From assembly GCF_001427785.1 (NCBI RefSeq), contig NZ_LMHM01000001.1, positions 513,807 through 577,806 of the forward strand: a DNA stretch of 64,000 bases. Reading direction: 5' to 3'. A model generated the notes under the pieces. It did no database searches. It saw only the letters and a program-made list of their open reading frames with translations, and was not told the DNA's origin. Positions 8,682 to 17,534 of the stretch are shown here, piece by piece. Source of the DNA: Lysobacter sp. Root690 (lineage in GTDB: Bacteria > Pseudomonadota > Gammaproteobacteria > Xanthomonadales > Xanthomonadaceae). The position numbers were made by a program, and so were the translations under genes. Position 1 is the stretch's first letter. The number at the start of each line of letters is the position of its first letter.

Positions 8682-8947
8682 AACTCTTCCGGCCGAGGCG
8701 CACGAACCCGCGTCAGGCGCTCGCGCGCCGAGGCGCCGAACTGCCGATAGTTGGCCCGCGCCTGGGTCAGACTCAGCGCGCCATTGGGACCGCCAAGCAC
8801 TTCGTCCGCGTTGTCGTTGTCCTGGCCGTCGTCCTCCCAACCGCAGACCTCGCAGATTTCGTATCCGCCGCGTTCGCCGAGGGTTTTGCAGCTGCAGCAG
8901 GGGCAACGTAAAGGCGAGCCTTGCAGGTCGCAGATCATGCCTGCCAT
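8678..8947 (-). CDS. cysteine-rich CPCC family protein
   Basis: An 89-residue protein with CPCCSCKTL near the N-terminus and CEVCGWEDDGQDNDNADEV about 15 residues on, followed by GPNGALSLTQARANYRQFGA. This is the CPCC domain signature; the paired Cys-x-x-Cys knuckles probably bind zinc. A second ATG three codons downstream (8938) is possible. Its stop overlaps the start of the 351-residue hypothetical gene, so the two are probably co-expressed. Confidence 0.75.
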   Translation of the reverse strand: MAGMICDLQGSPLRCPCCSCKTLGERGGYEICEVCGWEDDGQDNDNADEVLGGPNGALSLTQARANYRQFGASARERLTRVRAPRPEEL

Positions 8948-9181
8948 CTGTTTTCCGCTCCGAATCGGACTTTCGACATACAGCCACTGTATCGCGATGA
9001 CGCCGGAAAGGACTATGCGCATGGCGTGGTGTCGACAGCGTTGCGTACAACCCTCGCGCGTCACACCGACCTGCGCATCGACCTGTGCGCAAACCGCACA
9101 GCTGCTGTACGCGCAACCCGCTAAGCGATCCGACCGAAGCCGCGCATCATGCCCGCCATCCAAACCCCACAGGCCCATCGC

Positions 9182-9886
9182 ATGCGAATTTCTGCCCTTC
9201 TCGGACTCGCCACGCTCTCGATCGCCGGCATCGGCGCCGTCGATGCAACCACCCCGACCGCCGAACAGCACCCCACCATCCGCGCCATCGCCGGCGCCAC
9301 CCCGATCTCAAGCCTGCAGGCGGGCAAGACCGCCTTGCTCGTGATCGACTTCCAGAACGAATATTTCGCCGGCGGACGCATGCCCATCCCCGACGGCGAC
9401 GCCGCGCTGCGGCAAACCCGTCGCCTGCTGGAATTCGCCGATCGCCACCGCATCGCGGTCATTCACGTCCAGCACGTCCTGCCCGCCGGCGCGCCGCTGT
9501 TCGCCGACGGCGGAAACACGGTGAAGTTCCACGCATCGATGCAGCCGCGCGCCAATGAGCCGGTCGTGCAGAAGGATGCGGTCAGCGTGTTCGCGGGCGT
9601 TTCGGCCGGTGCGATCGAAAAAACCTTGAAGGATGCCAACGCCGACACCTTGATCATCGCGGGCCTGCAGACCCATGCCTGCGTGGCCGGCGCGGCGCGC
9701 GACGCGGCCGCGAAGGGTTACAAGGTCATCGTCGCCTCCGACGCCACCGCCACCCGCGATCTGGCGCTGCGCGATGGCGCGCGGGTCGACCATAAGCAAT
9801 TGCACGCCTCGGCGCTGGCCGAAATCGAGGACACCTTCGGCGACGTCATGAGCACCGACCGCATCATCGCGCTGCCGGTCCACTGA
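9182..9886 (+). CDS. secreted isochorismatase-family cysteine hydrolase
   Basis: A 234-residue protein with a signal peptide (MRISALLGLATLSIAGIG...) and a cysteine-hydrolase domain. The predicted triad is Asp in LLVIDFQNEYF, Lys in QKDAVSVF, and the nucleophilic Cys in IIAGLQTHACVAGAARDA. Family members hydrolyse isochorismate, nicotinamide or similar amides; the substrate here is unknown. An ATG 33 bp upstream (9149) would put 11 residues before the signal peptide, so 9182 is preferred. A LysR gene follows 61 bp downstream in the same direction. Confidence 0.8.
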   Translation: MRISALLGLATLSIAGIGAVDATTPTAEQHPTIRAIAGATPISSLQAGKTALLVIDFQNEYFAGGRMPIPDGDAALRQTRRLLEFADRHRIAVIHVQHVLPAGAPLFADGGNTVKFHASMQPRANEPVVQKDAVSVFAGVSAGAIEKTLKDANADTLIIAGLQTHACVAGAARDAAAKGYKVIVASDATATRDLALRDGARVDHKQLHASALAEIEDTFGDVMSTDRIIALPVH

Positions 9887-9903
9887 TACCCTTGACCCGG
9901 AAC

Positions 9904-9930
9904 ACGGCATCGGCGCCCCGCCGATGCCGT
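9904..9930 (+). terminator. perfect hairpin between hydrolase and LysR gene
   Basis: ACGGCATCGGC and GCCGATGCCGT form an 11-bp perfect stem with a 5-base loop, ending 17 bp before the LysR start. There is no T-run, so it may attenuate rather than end transcription, or act as an operator. Confidence 0.45.
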
Positions 9931-9947
9931 CCGCCTGGAGTCGAGTG

Positions 9948-10853
9948 ATGGACCAATTGTCAGCCATGCGCGCCTACCGCAGCATCGTCGAATCCGGCAG
10001 TTTCACCCAGGCCGCCGAACGCCTCGGCACCACCCACACCTCGCTCTCGCGTCAGTTGGGTCAGCTGGAGAAACACCTCGGCGTGCGCCTGCTCAATCGC
10101 AACAGCCGCGGCCTCACCACCACCGAGGCCGGCGCGCACTACTACCGCGACTGCATCGACATCCTCGAACGCATGGACGCCGCGCAGCAGCGCTTGAAGG
10201 ACGACCCGTTGCTGCCGTCGGGCGTGTTGCGCCTGAGCCTGCCGCACGCGGTCGGCGCGCTCGAGCTGGGACAGTGGCTGCCGGGCTTCGCGCAGCGCCA
10301 TCCGCAAATCCATCTGGATATCTCCTGCGACGATCGGATCGTCGATCTGGTCAAGGGCGGCTTCGATATGGCGATCCGCATCTCCGGGCCGCTGGCCGAC
10401 AGCAGCCTGGTCGCGCGCGAACTCGCAGTGTCCGACCGCGTGCTCGTGGCCGCGCCGCAGTACATCGCTCACCACGGCCTGCCGCGCACCACCGCCGACT
10501 TTCAGAATCATCAACTGCTGGCCTATGCGGGCGACGGCCCGACCCTGCAATTGACCTCGCACCGTGGGGAAGTGGCGTCGGTCAAGGCCGGCGACCGGCT
10601 GCGGCTGGATTCGATCCTGTCGCTGCACGCCGCGGCGATGGCCGGACAAGGCATCGCCGCGCTGACTTACCTGACGGTTCATCAAGACCTCGCCGCCGGC
10701 CGCCTGCTGCGCCTGCTGCCGCAGCACCATGCCGGCCAGCGCCACTATTTCGCGATCTATCCGCATGCGCGCCAGCTGACGCCCAAGGTGCGCGCCTTCA
10801 CCGAGTTCATGCGCGCGCATTACGCGGCGGCGCGGCAAGGCAATGGGGCGTAA
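9948..10853 (+). CDS. LysR-family transcriptional regulator
   Basis: A 301-residue regulator with an N-terminal winged HTH (MDQLSAMRAYRSIVESGSFT, AAERLGTTHTSLSRQLGQLE) and a LysR substrate-binding domain from about residue 90. The HTH and domain order are typical of the CrgA-like LysR subgroup. The chosen ATG is preceded by GGAG at a good distance; an upstream ATG at 9924 would add eight unrelated residues. Its position immediately after the hydrolase gene suggests control of that gene or autoregulation, though LysR targets are usually divergent. Confidence 0.88.
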   Translation: MDQLSAMRAYRSIVESGSFTQAAERLGTTHTSLSRQLGQLEKHLGVRLLNRNSRGLTTTEAGAHYYRDCIDILERMDAAQQRLKDDPLLPSGVLRLSLPHAVGALELGQWLPGFAQRHPQIHLDISCDDRIVDLVKGGFDMAIRISGPLADSSLVARELAVSDRVLVAAPQYIAHHGLPRTTADFQNHQLLAYAGDGPTLQLTSHRGEVASVKAGDRLRLDSILSLHAAAMAGQGIAALTYLTVHQDLAAGRLLRLLPQHHAGQRHYFAIYPHARQLTPKVRAFTEFMRAHYAAARQGNGA

Positions 10854-11013
10854 GCATCGGCGGCGCCCAATCGAACGATGACGGCGACCCTCCGCCGCGA
10901 AGTGTGCAGCCGCGAGCTACCCGAAATGCGACGTCGACTGATCGTTTTCGCTGGTTTGGCGAATCATCGATCATGACAAGACGCCTTATAGCCTTTTTTG
11001 GAAAGGACCCCAG

Positions 11014-11862
11014 ATGCGAATCGCATGGCTGACAGGCCTGTTTTTACTCAGCGGCTGCGTGCTGCACGTATCCGAGAAAAACATCGTCCAGGCGAAACCG
11101 GGAGCGGCGATCGAATCGGGCACCAGCGCCGATGGTGCATGGACCATCAAGGCGATCTCGCTTCCGCTCGAACCCGGCGCGGTACTGCGTGGCGCGCTCT
11201 TTCAGAGGCCCGGCGCGGTCGCGACCGTGCTGTACTTCGGTGGTAACGGCTTCGTTCTCAGCCAGCACTATCAGTACGTGCTGCGCATCTACAAAGACTT
11301 GCCCGTCGACATCGTGGCCTTCGACCATCGCGGTTACGGCGGCAGCACCGGCACCGCGTCGCTGGACGCGATGATGGCCGATGGGCCGCTGCTCTACGAC
11401 TACGTCAAGACGCTGCCGACAGTCGCGACCAGGCCACTGATCGTGCATGGCCACTCGCTGGGCAGTTTTGTCGCCGGAGAGGTCGCGAAGCAACGCTCGC
11501 TCGATGGTTTGGTGCTGGAATCGTCGGCGACTTCCGCGGAACAATGGGCGAACGGTTTCGCCGATGCGTCCATCTGGATCCGCAAGGGCGTGGTGGATTC
11601 AAGCCTGGCGGGGCGCGGCAACCTGAAGATGATGGCGACGCTGGATGAACCCGTCCTCATCGTGTCGGGCGCGGACGACACCACCACGCGCCCCGCGATG
11701 GCCAAGGCGCTGTTCGACGCCGCGGCCGTTGCGGATGCCAGAAAAATCCTGCTTGTCGTCGCGGGCCATGGCCACATGGACGCGTCGCTGAGCGCCGAGT
11801 ATGTCGAAGCGTTCGATCGGCTGTACTTGACCGATGCACATGGAGACAGTCAGCGGAACTAA
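11014..11862 (+). CDS. alpha/beta-hydrolase lipoprotein
   Basis: A 282-residue protein with a lipoprotein signal (LTGLFLLSGC, Cys15) and an alpha/beta-hydrolase fold. The nucleophile elbow is GHSLGS, the acid is probably in VSGADDTTTRP, and the His is in GHGHMD near residue 255. DHRGYGGSTG matches the lid/strand region of BEM46-like and FrsA-like serine hydrolases. It is predicted to act on an ester or amide at the periplasmic face. It stands alone. Confidence 0.78.
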   Translation: MRIAWLTGLFLLSGCVLHVSEKNIVQAKPGAAIESGTSADGAWTIKAISLPLEPGAVLRGALFQRPGAVATVLYFGGNGFVLSQHYQYVLRIYKDLPVDIVAFDHRGYGGSTGTASLDAMMADGPLLYDYVKTLPTVATRPLIVHGHSLGSFVAGEVAKQRSLDGLVLESSATSAEQWANGFADASIWIRKGVVDSSLAGRGNLKMMATLDEPVLIVSGADDTTTRPAMAKALFDAAAVADARKILLVVAGHGHMDASLSAEYVEAFDRLYLTDAHGDSQRN

Positions 11863-11916
11863 CGAACCGGTGAGATCGCTTTCTCGGTCGCGACCCGCCG
11901 TGTAGAGCCAACCGTG

Positions 11917-12663
11917 CTATCGCTGGAGGTGAACCTCAACCGCCGACTTTGCTCCACGCGCCTTGAGCCATGCGGCCAGTTCGTCGTACTCGCCACGTTC
12001 AGCCGCATCGAGCGGCGTCATGGGCTCCCACGGCGCCAACCAGTTCACGTCCGCACCGCGCTCAAGCAGATACTCCGCCGCATCGCGCTGGCCGCCGTGG
12101 CAGGCGCACCAGAAAGCCTCATCGATCGCTTCACGGTCGGGCACGGCCTCGGCGGCGAACATCGCCTCGATGCGATCCATCAACCCGAGTGTCGCGGCGT
12201 CCGACAGCGTTACCTGCGCACCGCGCTCGACCAACCGGTGCGCGGCCCGCCACTGCTTGAACGCGGTCGCATCGGCCAGCGGCGAGCCGCCGCCGATCAC
12301 CGCACCCGCGGCGTCGATGTCCGCGCCGGCATCGAGCAAGGCATCGAGCACCGCGACGTCATCGCAACTCGCCGCCCAGTGCAACGGGGTTTCCTGATGC
12401 GTACCCACAAACCGAGCGTTGACGTCGGCGCCGGCCGCCACCAGGACGCTCACCGTCTCGGCACCGTTGGGAAAATGGCCCGGCCAATCGCTGACGATGT
12501 GCAGCAGCGTGCGCTGCGATCCGTGAGGATCACCGGCGGCGATCGTGCAAGTGGCGAGGTCGGGATGCTCCAGCAGCAGGCGCTTCAACGTGGCCACATC
12601 GCCGGCCTGGATCGCCTCGACGACCGCGACCGCGATCGGGTCCTTGGTGCTGATCGTGTTCAT
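11917..12663 (-). CDS. ankyrin-repeat protein
   Basis: A 248-residue protein with at least four ankyrin repeats: DVATLKRLLLEHPDL, ETPLHWAASCDDVAVLDALL, AGADIDAAGAVIGGGSPLAD, and GQRDAAEYLLERGADVNWLA followed by TPLDAAERG. There is no signal peptide, so it is probably a cytoplasmic interaction scaffold. The partner is unknown. Confidence 0.82.
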   Translation of the reverse strand: MNTISTKDPIAVAVVEAIQAGDVATLKRLLLEHPDLATCTIAAGDPHGSQRTLLHIVSDWPGHFPNGAETVSVLVAAGADVNARFVGTHQETPLHWAASCDDVAVLDALLDAGADIDAAGAVIGGGSPLADATAFKQWRAAHRLVERGAQVTLSDAATLGLMDRIEAMFAAEAVPDREAIDEAFWCACHGGQRDAAEYLLERGADVNWLAPWEPMTPLDAAERGEYDELAAWLKARGAKSAVEVHLQR

Positions 12664-12759
12664 CGTCCACCCGGTTCATCAAACGCGAGGAGAGACGCAG
12701 GATATCCGGGGCGCGCGGGATCTGTCCAAGTTGCGCGTCGCGCGATCCACCTGCCTCGC

Positions 12760-14352
12760 TCAGCTCCCGCTGCGCGCCGTCGTTGCCGCCCAGACACTGT
12801 CGCTGTGGCCGTTGCGCATGCGCCGACGGGTATAGCGAGCGATCAGCACGAACACCGGCACGGCCACCAAGGCAGCGAGATCCACCACCACGCCATAACC
12901 GGGATGATTCCAGGCCCCGCCAAGGCCCAACGCGCCGGCCAGGCTCGACAGCGGAATCAACAAGGTCAGCACTGCGCACCATCCCAGCAGCTCGACCGCG
13001 CCGCGCCCGGCGCCGCGCGCGAACGCCCAGGCCACCGCCGCCACGAACACCGCGTAGTAAATGCCCTGGTGCCATGCGGCCAGATCGTCCACGCGCGTGG
13101 GCAGCCACTTGGTCGCGGCCAGCGTGGCGGAGATGCCGGCCACGCAACCCAGCGAAACGCCCACGGTGAGATGACCCAGCGCGCGCGCAGAACGAGTCTG
13201 CACCACCGGGCCGTTGCCGCGATCTTTCTTGCGCCGCGATTCGATCCACAGCAGGTTGCCGGTGTAGAACAACATCGCGCCGGCCAGGCCCATCAGCAAA
13301 TACATCCAGCGCACTGTGTTGCCGCCGAAACTGCCGAAGTGAAGCATGAAGAAGGCGTTGACCGAGCCGTTCCAGCCGTCCATGTGCCCCGGCAGATCGT
13401 GCGTATCGACCTCGCCGGTGTACGCGTCCAGATGCGTCGAGGAATAAGTGCGCGCGCGCGTGCCGTGGCGGGTATCCAGGCCGGTTACGCGCGCTTCCAC
13501 GCGATCGTCGCCTTGTTCGAAGCTGAATCCGTAGACGCGAAAACCCGGCAGCTGCTCGTTGACCCGACGCAGCAGCTCGGTCGCCGGCAAGGGCCGCGCA
13601 CCGGGCGGTGGCGGCGGCGCGTGTTCTTCCTCGCCCCATTGGATGCCGTTGGCGTACACCAGCTTGTCCTGGACGTCGTAGAACTCGTCATGGAACGCGA
13701 ACACCACGCTGGTCAGGGCCATGACGATATGGAACGGCAGGCTGACCAGACCGAGCGCGTTGTGTACGTCGAGCCACATGCGCTTGATGTTCTTGCCGAT
13801 GCGCAGCGCGAACACATCCTTGACCAAGGTCGGCAACAGGATGATCAACCCCGAGACCAGGGCCAGCGCATACAGCAAGGCCACCGCGCCCATGAAGAAG
13901 CGCGAGATCTCGTGCGGAAACGGCAGGCCGACGTTCTGATGCAGATCGTCGATCCACTGCGCCACCGGGGTCTTGCGGATCTTCTCGACCTGCAGCACGC
14001 CGCCGGGACCGAAGCTGGCGCCGAATTCGGTGACATCGCGACGGCTGGCGCCGCGCACGCGCCAGATCACCCGCGCGGGCACGTCAGGCGCGGTTTCGAC
14101 CAGCACGAGGTAGTTCTTGGCCGCTTCCGGGTGCGCGGCGAGCACGGCGTCGACCAGCTCCGGCGCGCGCTCCAGCGCCACTGGCGCCGACAACGTCGAC
14201 GGCGGCGTGGCCCAGCGCTCCAGCGGCTTTTCGAACATGGTGATCGCGCCGCCGTAGAACGCGACGAACAGCATCAGGCCAGCGATGATGCCGACCCAGA
14301 TATGCACGTCCTTGTAGACCTTGATGATGTCGTTGCGCAATTTCATCGGCAT
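12760..14352 (-). CDS. PepSY-associated transmembrane protein (iron locus)
   Basis: A 530-residue inner-membrane protein. It begins with a short cytoplasmic segment and helix (DVHIWVGIIAGLMLFVAFYG), followed by a large periplasmic PepSY-containing region and several further helices toward the C-terminus. Conserved His residues occur next to membrane segments (DVHIWVG, LHQNVGLPFPHEISRF, DVHNALG). Proteins of this type sit beside siderophore receptors and are thought to act as periplasmic ferrisiderophore reductases; that role is family knowledge, not shown here. It starts 3 bp after the upstream small membrane gene and is the last gene of the receptor operon. Confidence 0.85.
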   Translation of the reverse strand: MPMKLRNDIIKVYKDVHIWVGIIAGLMLFVAFYGGAITMFEKPLERWATPPSTLSAPVALERAPELVDAVLAAHPEAAKNYLVLVETAPDVPARVIWRVRGASRRDVTEFGASFGPGGVLQVEKIRKTPVAQWIDDLHQNVGLPFPHEISRFFMGAVALLYALALVSGLIILLPTLVKDVFALRIGKNIKRMWLDVHNALGLVSLPFHIVMALTSVVFAFHDEFYDVQDKLVYANGIQWGEEEHAPPPPPGARPLPATELLRRVNEQLPGFRVYGFSFEQGDDRVEARVTGLDTRHGTRARTYSSTHLDAYTGEVDTHDLPGHMDGWNGSVNAFFMLHFGSFGGNTVRWMYLLMGLAGAMLFYTGNLLWIESRRKKDRGNGPVVQTRSARALGHLTVGVSLGCVAGISATLAATKWLPTRVDDLAAWHQGIYYAVFVAAVAWAFARGAGRGAVELLGWCAVLTLLIPLSSLAGALGLGGAWNHPGYGVVVDLAALVAVPVFVLIARYTRRRMRNGHSDSVWAATTARSGS

Positions 14353-14355
14353 TCC

Positions 14356-14676
14356 TTACGCCATCACCGAACGCACGATCCACAGCGCGCCGAACGCCAC
14401 AACGTTCGCCGCGCCGAGCCAGCACCACGCTCGCGCGCTGGTGCGGAACAGGAACACGAACGACAGCGCCATGCACCAGATCGGCGATATCAGCCACATG
14501 TTGAACTGGATCTTTCCGCCGCCACCGTCGATGCCGCCCGGCCCCAGCCACGCGAACAGTCCGGACAAGGCCAGCGCCAGGCCGAAGCCGAGCAGCAACC
14601 CGGCCGAGCCCTTGCCGAACCAGTGACGGCTTTGCAGACGTGGACGGCTTTCCGAAGACGGCTGTTTGTCGCTCAT
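14356..14676 (-). CDS. small membrane protein of the iron operon
   Basis: A 106-residue protein with a hydrophilic N-terminus (MSDKQPSSESRPRLQSRHWF) and three hydrophobic segments. Its start overlaps the preceding gene's stop as ATGA, and it ends 3 bp before the PepSY gene, so the three are tightly coupled. Small membrane proteins of unknown function (DUF3649 and DUF3325 types) commonly occupy these positions in Xanthomonad and Pseudomonas siderophore-receptor loci. I cannot assign this one firmly to either. Confidence 0.75.
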   Translation of the reverse strand: MSDKQPSSESRPRLQSRHWFGKGSAGLLLGFGLALALSGLFAWLGPGGIDGGGGKIQFNMWLISPIWCMALSFVFLFRTSARAWCWLGAANVVAFGALWIVRSVMA

Positions 14677-14957
14677 GGCTTGACCCGGCGACGCTGATGA
14701 CGCCAGGCGCCGAGGAACGGCGCCAGCGTCGTGACCAGCATCAGCACCGTCAGCCACAGCGCCACCGCTTCGACCGGCCCCATCGCCGGCCACAGCAACA
14801 CCAGCGACAGCAGTGCGCAGATCGCACCCGGCCAAATGCCGCGTCGCGCGGGCCACGGCCCGGCGGCGCGCCATTGCTGCTGCGGCGAAGCGAGATACAG
14901 CAACCCACCGGCCGCGACCGCGAACAGCAGCGCGGGAATCAACAGCCACACGTTCAT
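14673..14957 (-). CDS. small membrane protein of the iron operon
   Basis: A 94-residue protein with three predicted helices (about 5-23, 43-60 and 65-84) and a basic tail (RHQRRRVKP). It contains LLYLASPQQQWR after the first helix, reminiscent of DUF3325-type proteins found beside TonB receptors. It lies 91 bp downstream of the receptor gene on the same strand and overlaps the next gene. Function is unknown; a role in iron or siderophore handling is inferred from position. Confidence 0.72.
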   Translation of the reverse strand: MNVWLLIPALLFAVAAGGLLYLASPQQQWRAAGPWPARRGIWPGAICALLSLVLLWPAMGPVEAVALWLTVLMLVTTLAPFLGAWRHQRRRVKP

Positions 14958-15048
14958 GCGTTTTTATCCTGCCTAGTCATGCGCACAGCGCGAGGCCGAC
15001 GCGACCCGACTGCGATGAACACGCGTGGCAATGCGCCGCCATCGCGCA

Positions 15049-17271
15049 TCACCAGCCGAACCGCACGCTCGCCACGACCGTGCGGCCGGTGGCGTAGAAG
15101 CACGACGAAACGCCGCCGCAGGTCGACACATAGGTCTTGTCGCTCAGGTTGCCGATGTTGAGCGCGAACTGAGTGCTCGGACCGTTGCCGCCTTCGATGC
15201 GATAACGGATCGCCGCGTCGAACACCGTGTACGACGGGATGCGGTAGAGATTGGCGCTGTCACCGTAGCTCTCACCGTTGTGGCGCACGCCGGCGGCGAA
15301 CCCCAGACCCTGCAACGCGCCGCGCTGCAGGGTGTAGTCGGCCCAGATCGATGCGGTCCAGTCCGGCACCATGCTCAGCTGCTTGCCCTGCACGTCGGGC
15401 GTACCGCGGGTGATTTCCGAATCCATGCGCGAGGCCGCGCCGATGATGCTGAAGCCTTCCAGCGGGGTGACCCGCCCTTCCAGCTCCAGGCCGCGCACGC
15501 GTCCCTCGCCGCTCTGCACCTGGCAACGGCTGGCGCCGGTCGACCCGCAGGTGACGTGGGTCGGGTCGGGATCGTCGGTGAGGATGTTCTGCTGACGCAG
15601 GTCGTAGGCCGACAGCGTGATCAATCCGTCGAAGCCCGAGGGCTGGAATTTGATTCCGCCTTCCCACTGTTTGCCGGTGATCGGATCGAACGGCGTGCGC
15701 GTATGGCTTTGGTTGATATCGGTGGTCGGCGGCTGGAACGACTCGGCGTAGCTCAGATACGGCGACCAGCCGTTCGCCGCCGCGTACAGCACGCCGGCGC
15801 GACCGGTGAACGCCTCGTTCTTCAGACGCGTGCGTGCCCACGGCGTGGTCCGGCCGGTGGCGACGGTGTAAGTCGCGGTCGCGGTGTCGTCGTCGGTGCG
15901 GTCGTAACGGCCGCCGAGCAGGAAACGCCAGTTGCCGACCGCGACCTGATCCTGCAGATAGGCGCCGAATTGTTCGTTGACGCCGCGCGACAGGCCGACC
16001 GAGCGGGTAACCGGCACATAACCGGTATACACCGGTTTGAAGATATCGATCGGCGCGGGATTGCTCATCGCGCCGCGGCCGCCGTTCCAGTCGGCCTTCT
16101 GCCAGTCCACGCCGACGATCAGCGTATGCGCCAGCGCGCCGGTGCGGAACTTGCCTTGCACTCGGGTATCGACGGTGTCGCCGTCGGACTCGCCCTCGCC
16201 CCAGGTTGCGCGGCGGTTTTGAGTGCGACCATCCGGATTCAGCGCGCCGCTGGTGACCACGGTGCGGAACAGCGATTCCACGTGGGTGCGGCGCGCGCTC
16301 TGGCTCAGGCTCCAGTGATCGTTGAAGGCATGCTCGAACAACCAGCCCGCGGTCCAGATATCGCGGTTGAAGGTGTTCCAGTTCGGCTCGCCGATGAAGG
16401 TGCTGTTCTTCATCCGGCCATAGCGGGTAGCGACCAGCGTGCCGTCCATCGGCAGGAACTGATAGGTCGAGCCGCCCTCGTCCTTCTGATACAGGCCAAG
16501 CACGGTCAGGCGGGTGCGCTCGCCCATCTGCCACGAATAGCTCGGCGCGAGAAACCAATGCTTCTGTTCGGTGTGATCGATCTGGGTGTCGCCGTCGCGA
16601 TACAGACCGACCAGGCGCAGCAGATGCGCGTCGTCGGCCATGGCGGTGCCGACGTCGAACGCCGCGCTGTACTGGCCGTGCGCGTCCAAGCCCAGTTGCA
16701 GCACCTGCTGCTGATCCGGCTGCGGCGTCTTGCTGACCTGATTGACCATGCCGCCCGGCGCGACCTGGCCGTACATCACCGCCGACGGCCCCTTGAGCAC
16801 TTCCACCCGCTCCAGGTTCCAGCTGTCAAACATGGTCCGATTCCACTGACTGCCCTGCGGCGCGCGCATGCCGTCGAGGGTGACGTTATTACTCCAGCTG
16901 CCGGCGTCGTAGCCGCGGATGCGGAAGTCGTCGACGCGGTTGTCGATGCCGCCACTTTCCAGCGACACGCCGGCGACGTAGCGCATGGCCTCGTTGAGAT
17001 TCTGCACGCCGCGCGCGTCGAGTTCCTCGCGCGCGATCACCGCGATCGATTGCGGGGTTTCGGCGACCGAGGTATCGGTCTTGGTCGCGCCCTGCGCGTG
17101 CGAGGTGACGCGGTAGGCGTTGACGCGCACTGCGTCGAGCGTCTGCGCGTCATCGGCCGGGGCGGACGACGAACTCTGCGCCGCCGCCGCGAACGGCAGC
17201 GACAGGACCAGGAGGACGGACAGGAACAGCGGAGACCGCGCGGGCGCGCGGAAGCATCGGGTTGCGGACAC
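15049..17271 (-). CDS. TonB-dependent siderophore receptor
   Basis: A 740-residue outer-membrane receptor with a signal peptide (cleavage near AAAAQ, about residue 31). The plug domain begins TLDAVRVNAYRVTS (TonB-box region), with VAETPQSIAVIAREELDARG and RVEVLKGPSAVMYGQVAPGG. A 22-strand barrel follows, ending in the typical aromatic terminus (RFGW). The pattern SIAVI...RYVAGVSLESGG...FRIRGY is that of ferrisiderophore receptors rather than sugar or B12 receptors. The first gene of a four-gene operon with two small membrane proteins and a PepSY protein. A Fur-like palindrome lies 70 bp upstream, so iron repression is likely. Confidence 0.92.
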   Translation of the reverse strand: MSATRCFRAPARSPLFLSVLLVLSLPFAAAAQSSSSAPADDAQTLDAVRVNAYRVTSHAQGATKTDTSVAETPQSIAVIAREELDARGVQNLNEAMRYVAGVSLESGGIDNRVDDFRIRGYDAGSWSNNVTLDGMRAPQGSQWNRTMFDSWNLERVEVLKGPSAVMYGQVAPGGMVNQVSKTPQPDQQQVLQLGLDAHGQYSAAFDVGTAMADDAHLLRLVGLYRDGDTQIDHTEQKHWFLAPSYSWQMGERTRLTVLGLYQKDEGGSTYQFLPMDGTLVATRYGRMKNSTFIGEPNWNTFNRDIWTAGWLFEHAFNDHWSLSQSARRTHVESLFRTVVTSGALNPDGRTQNRRATWGEGESDGDTVDTRVQGKFRTGALAHTLIVGVDWQKADWNGGRGAMSNPAPIDIFKPVYTGYVPVTRSVGLSRGVNEQFGAYLQDQVAVGNWRFLLGGRYDRTDDDTATATYTVATGRTTPWARTRLKNEAFTGRAGVLYAAANGWSPYLSYAESFQPPTTDINQSHTRTPFDPITGKQWEGGIKFQPSGFDGLITLSAYDLRQQNILTDDPDPTHVTCGSTGASRCQVQSGEGRVRGLELEGRVTPLEGFSIIGAASRMDSEITRGTPDVQGKQLSMVPDWTASIWADYTLQRGALQGLGFAAGVRHNGESYGDSANLYRIPSYTVFDAAIRYRIEGGNGPSTQFALNIGNLSDKTYVSTCGGVSSCFYATGRTVVASVRFGW

Positions 17272-17340
17272 GGAGTCGGCCTCGATCGATGAGGTCTGGC
17301 TGACTGCGTGTGCAGCGGCTGTTGGGGGAATGGTAGCAAA

Positions 17341-17355
17341 TGCGAACGGTTCGCA
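17341..17355. promoter_or_regulatory. Fur-box-like palindrome upstream of the siderophore receptor
   Basis: TGCGAAC-G-GTTCGCA is a perfect 7-1-7 inverted repeat 70 bp upstream of the receptor start, flanked by AAA on the left. The 7-1-7 geometry and the TGnGAA/TTCnCA positions match the Fur consensus TGAGAATnATTCTCA. The inner bases are more GC-rich than usual. No other inverted repeat this good lies in that promoter region. Confidence 0.65.
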
Positions 17356-17534
17356 ACAATAAACGTGCGGTGCGCCTCGGTCTTCGGCCGGGACGAACTT
17401 GTTGCGAGCGTGTCCGGCGGTGGCCAGGCCCCTGCTCTCGCCTACGCTGATGTTGAAACGCTACCGCATAGATGCAGCGGATCGGCAACCTCTACGCCGA
17501 GCGACACCGACGCAGGCCCAACCGGCGGATCGAG

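Noticed and set aside
11914-14697. A 927-codon plus-strand open frame spanning the ankyrin and PepSY genes
   Set aside because: It is the antisense of well-supported minus-strand genes. Its product is Arg/His/Gln/Ala-rich with no domain, typical of antisense frames at high GC.
15025-17292. A 755-codon plus-strand open frame opposite the siderophore receptor
   Set aside because: The minus strand encodes a complete TonB-dependent receptor with signal peptide, plug and barrel end. The opposite frame has no recognisable features.
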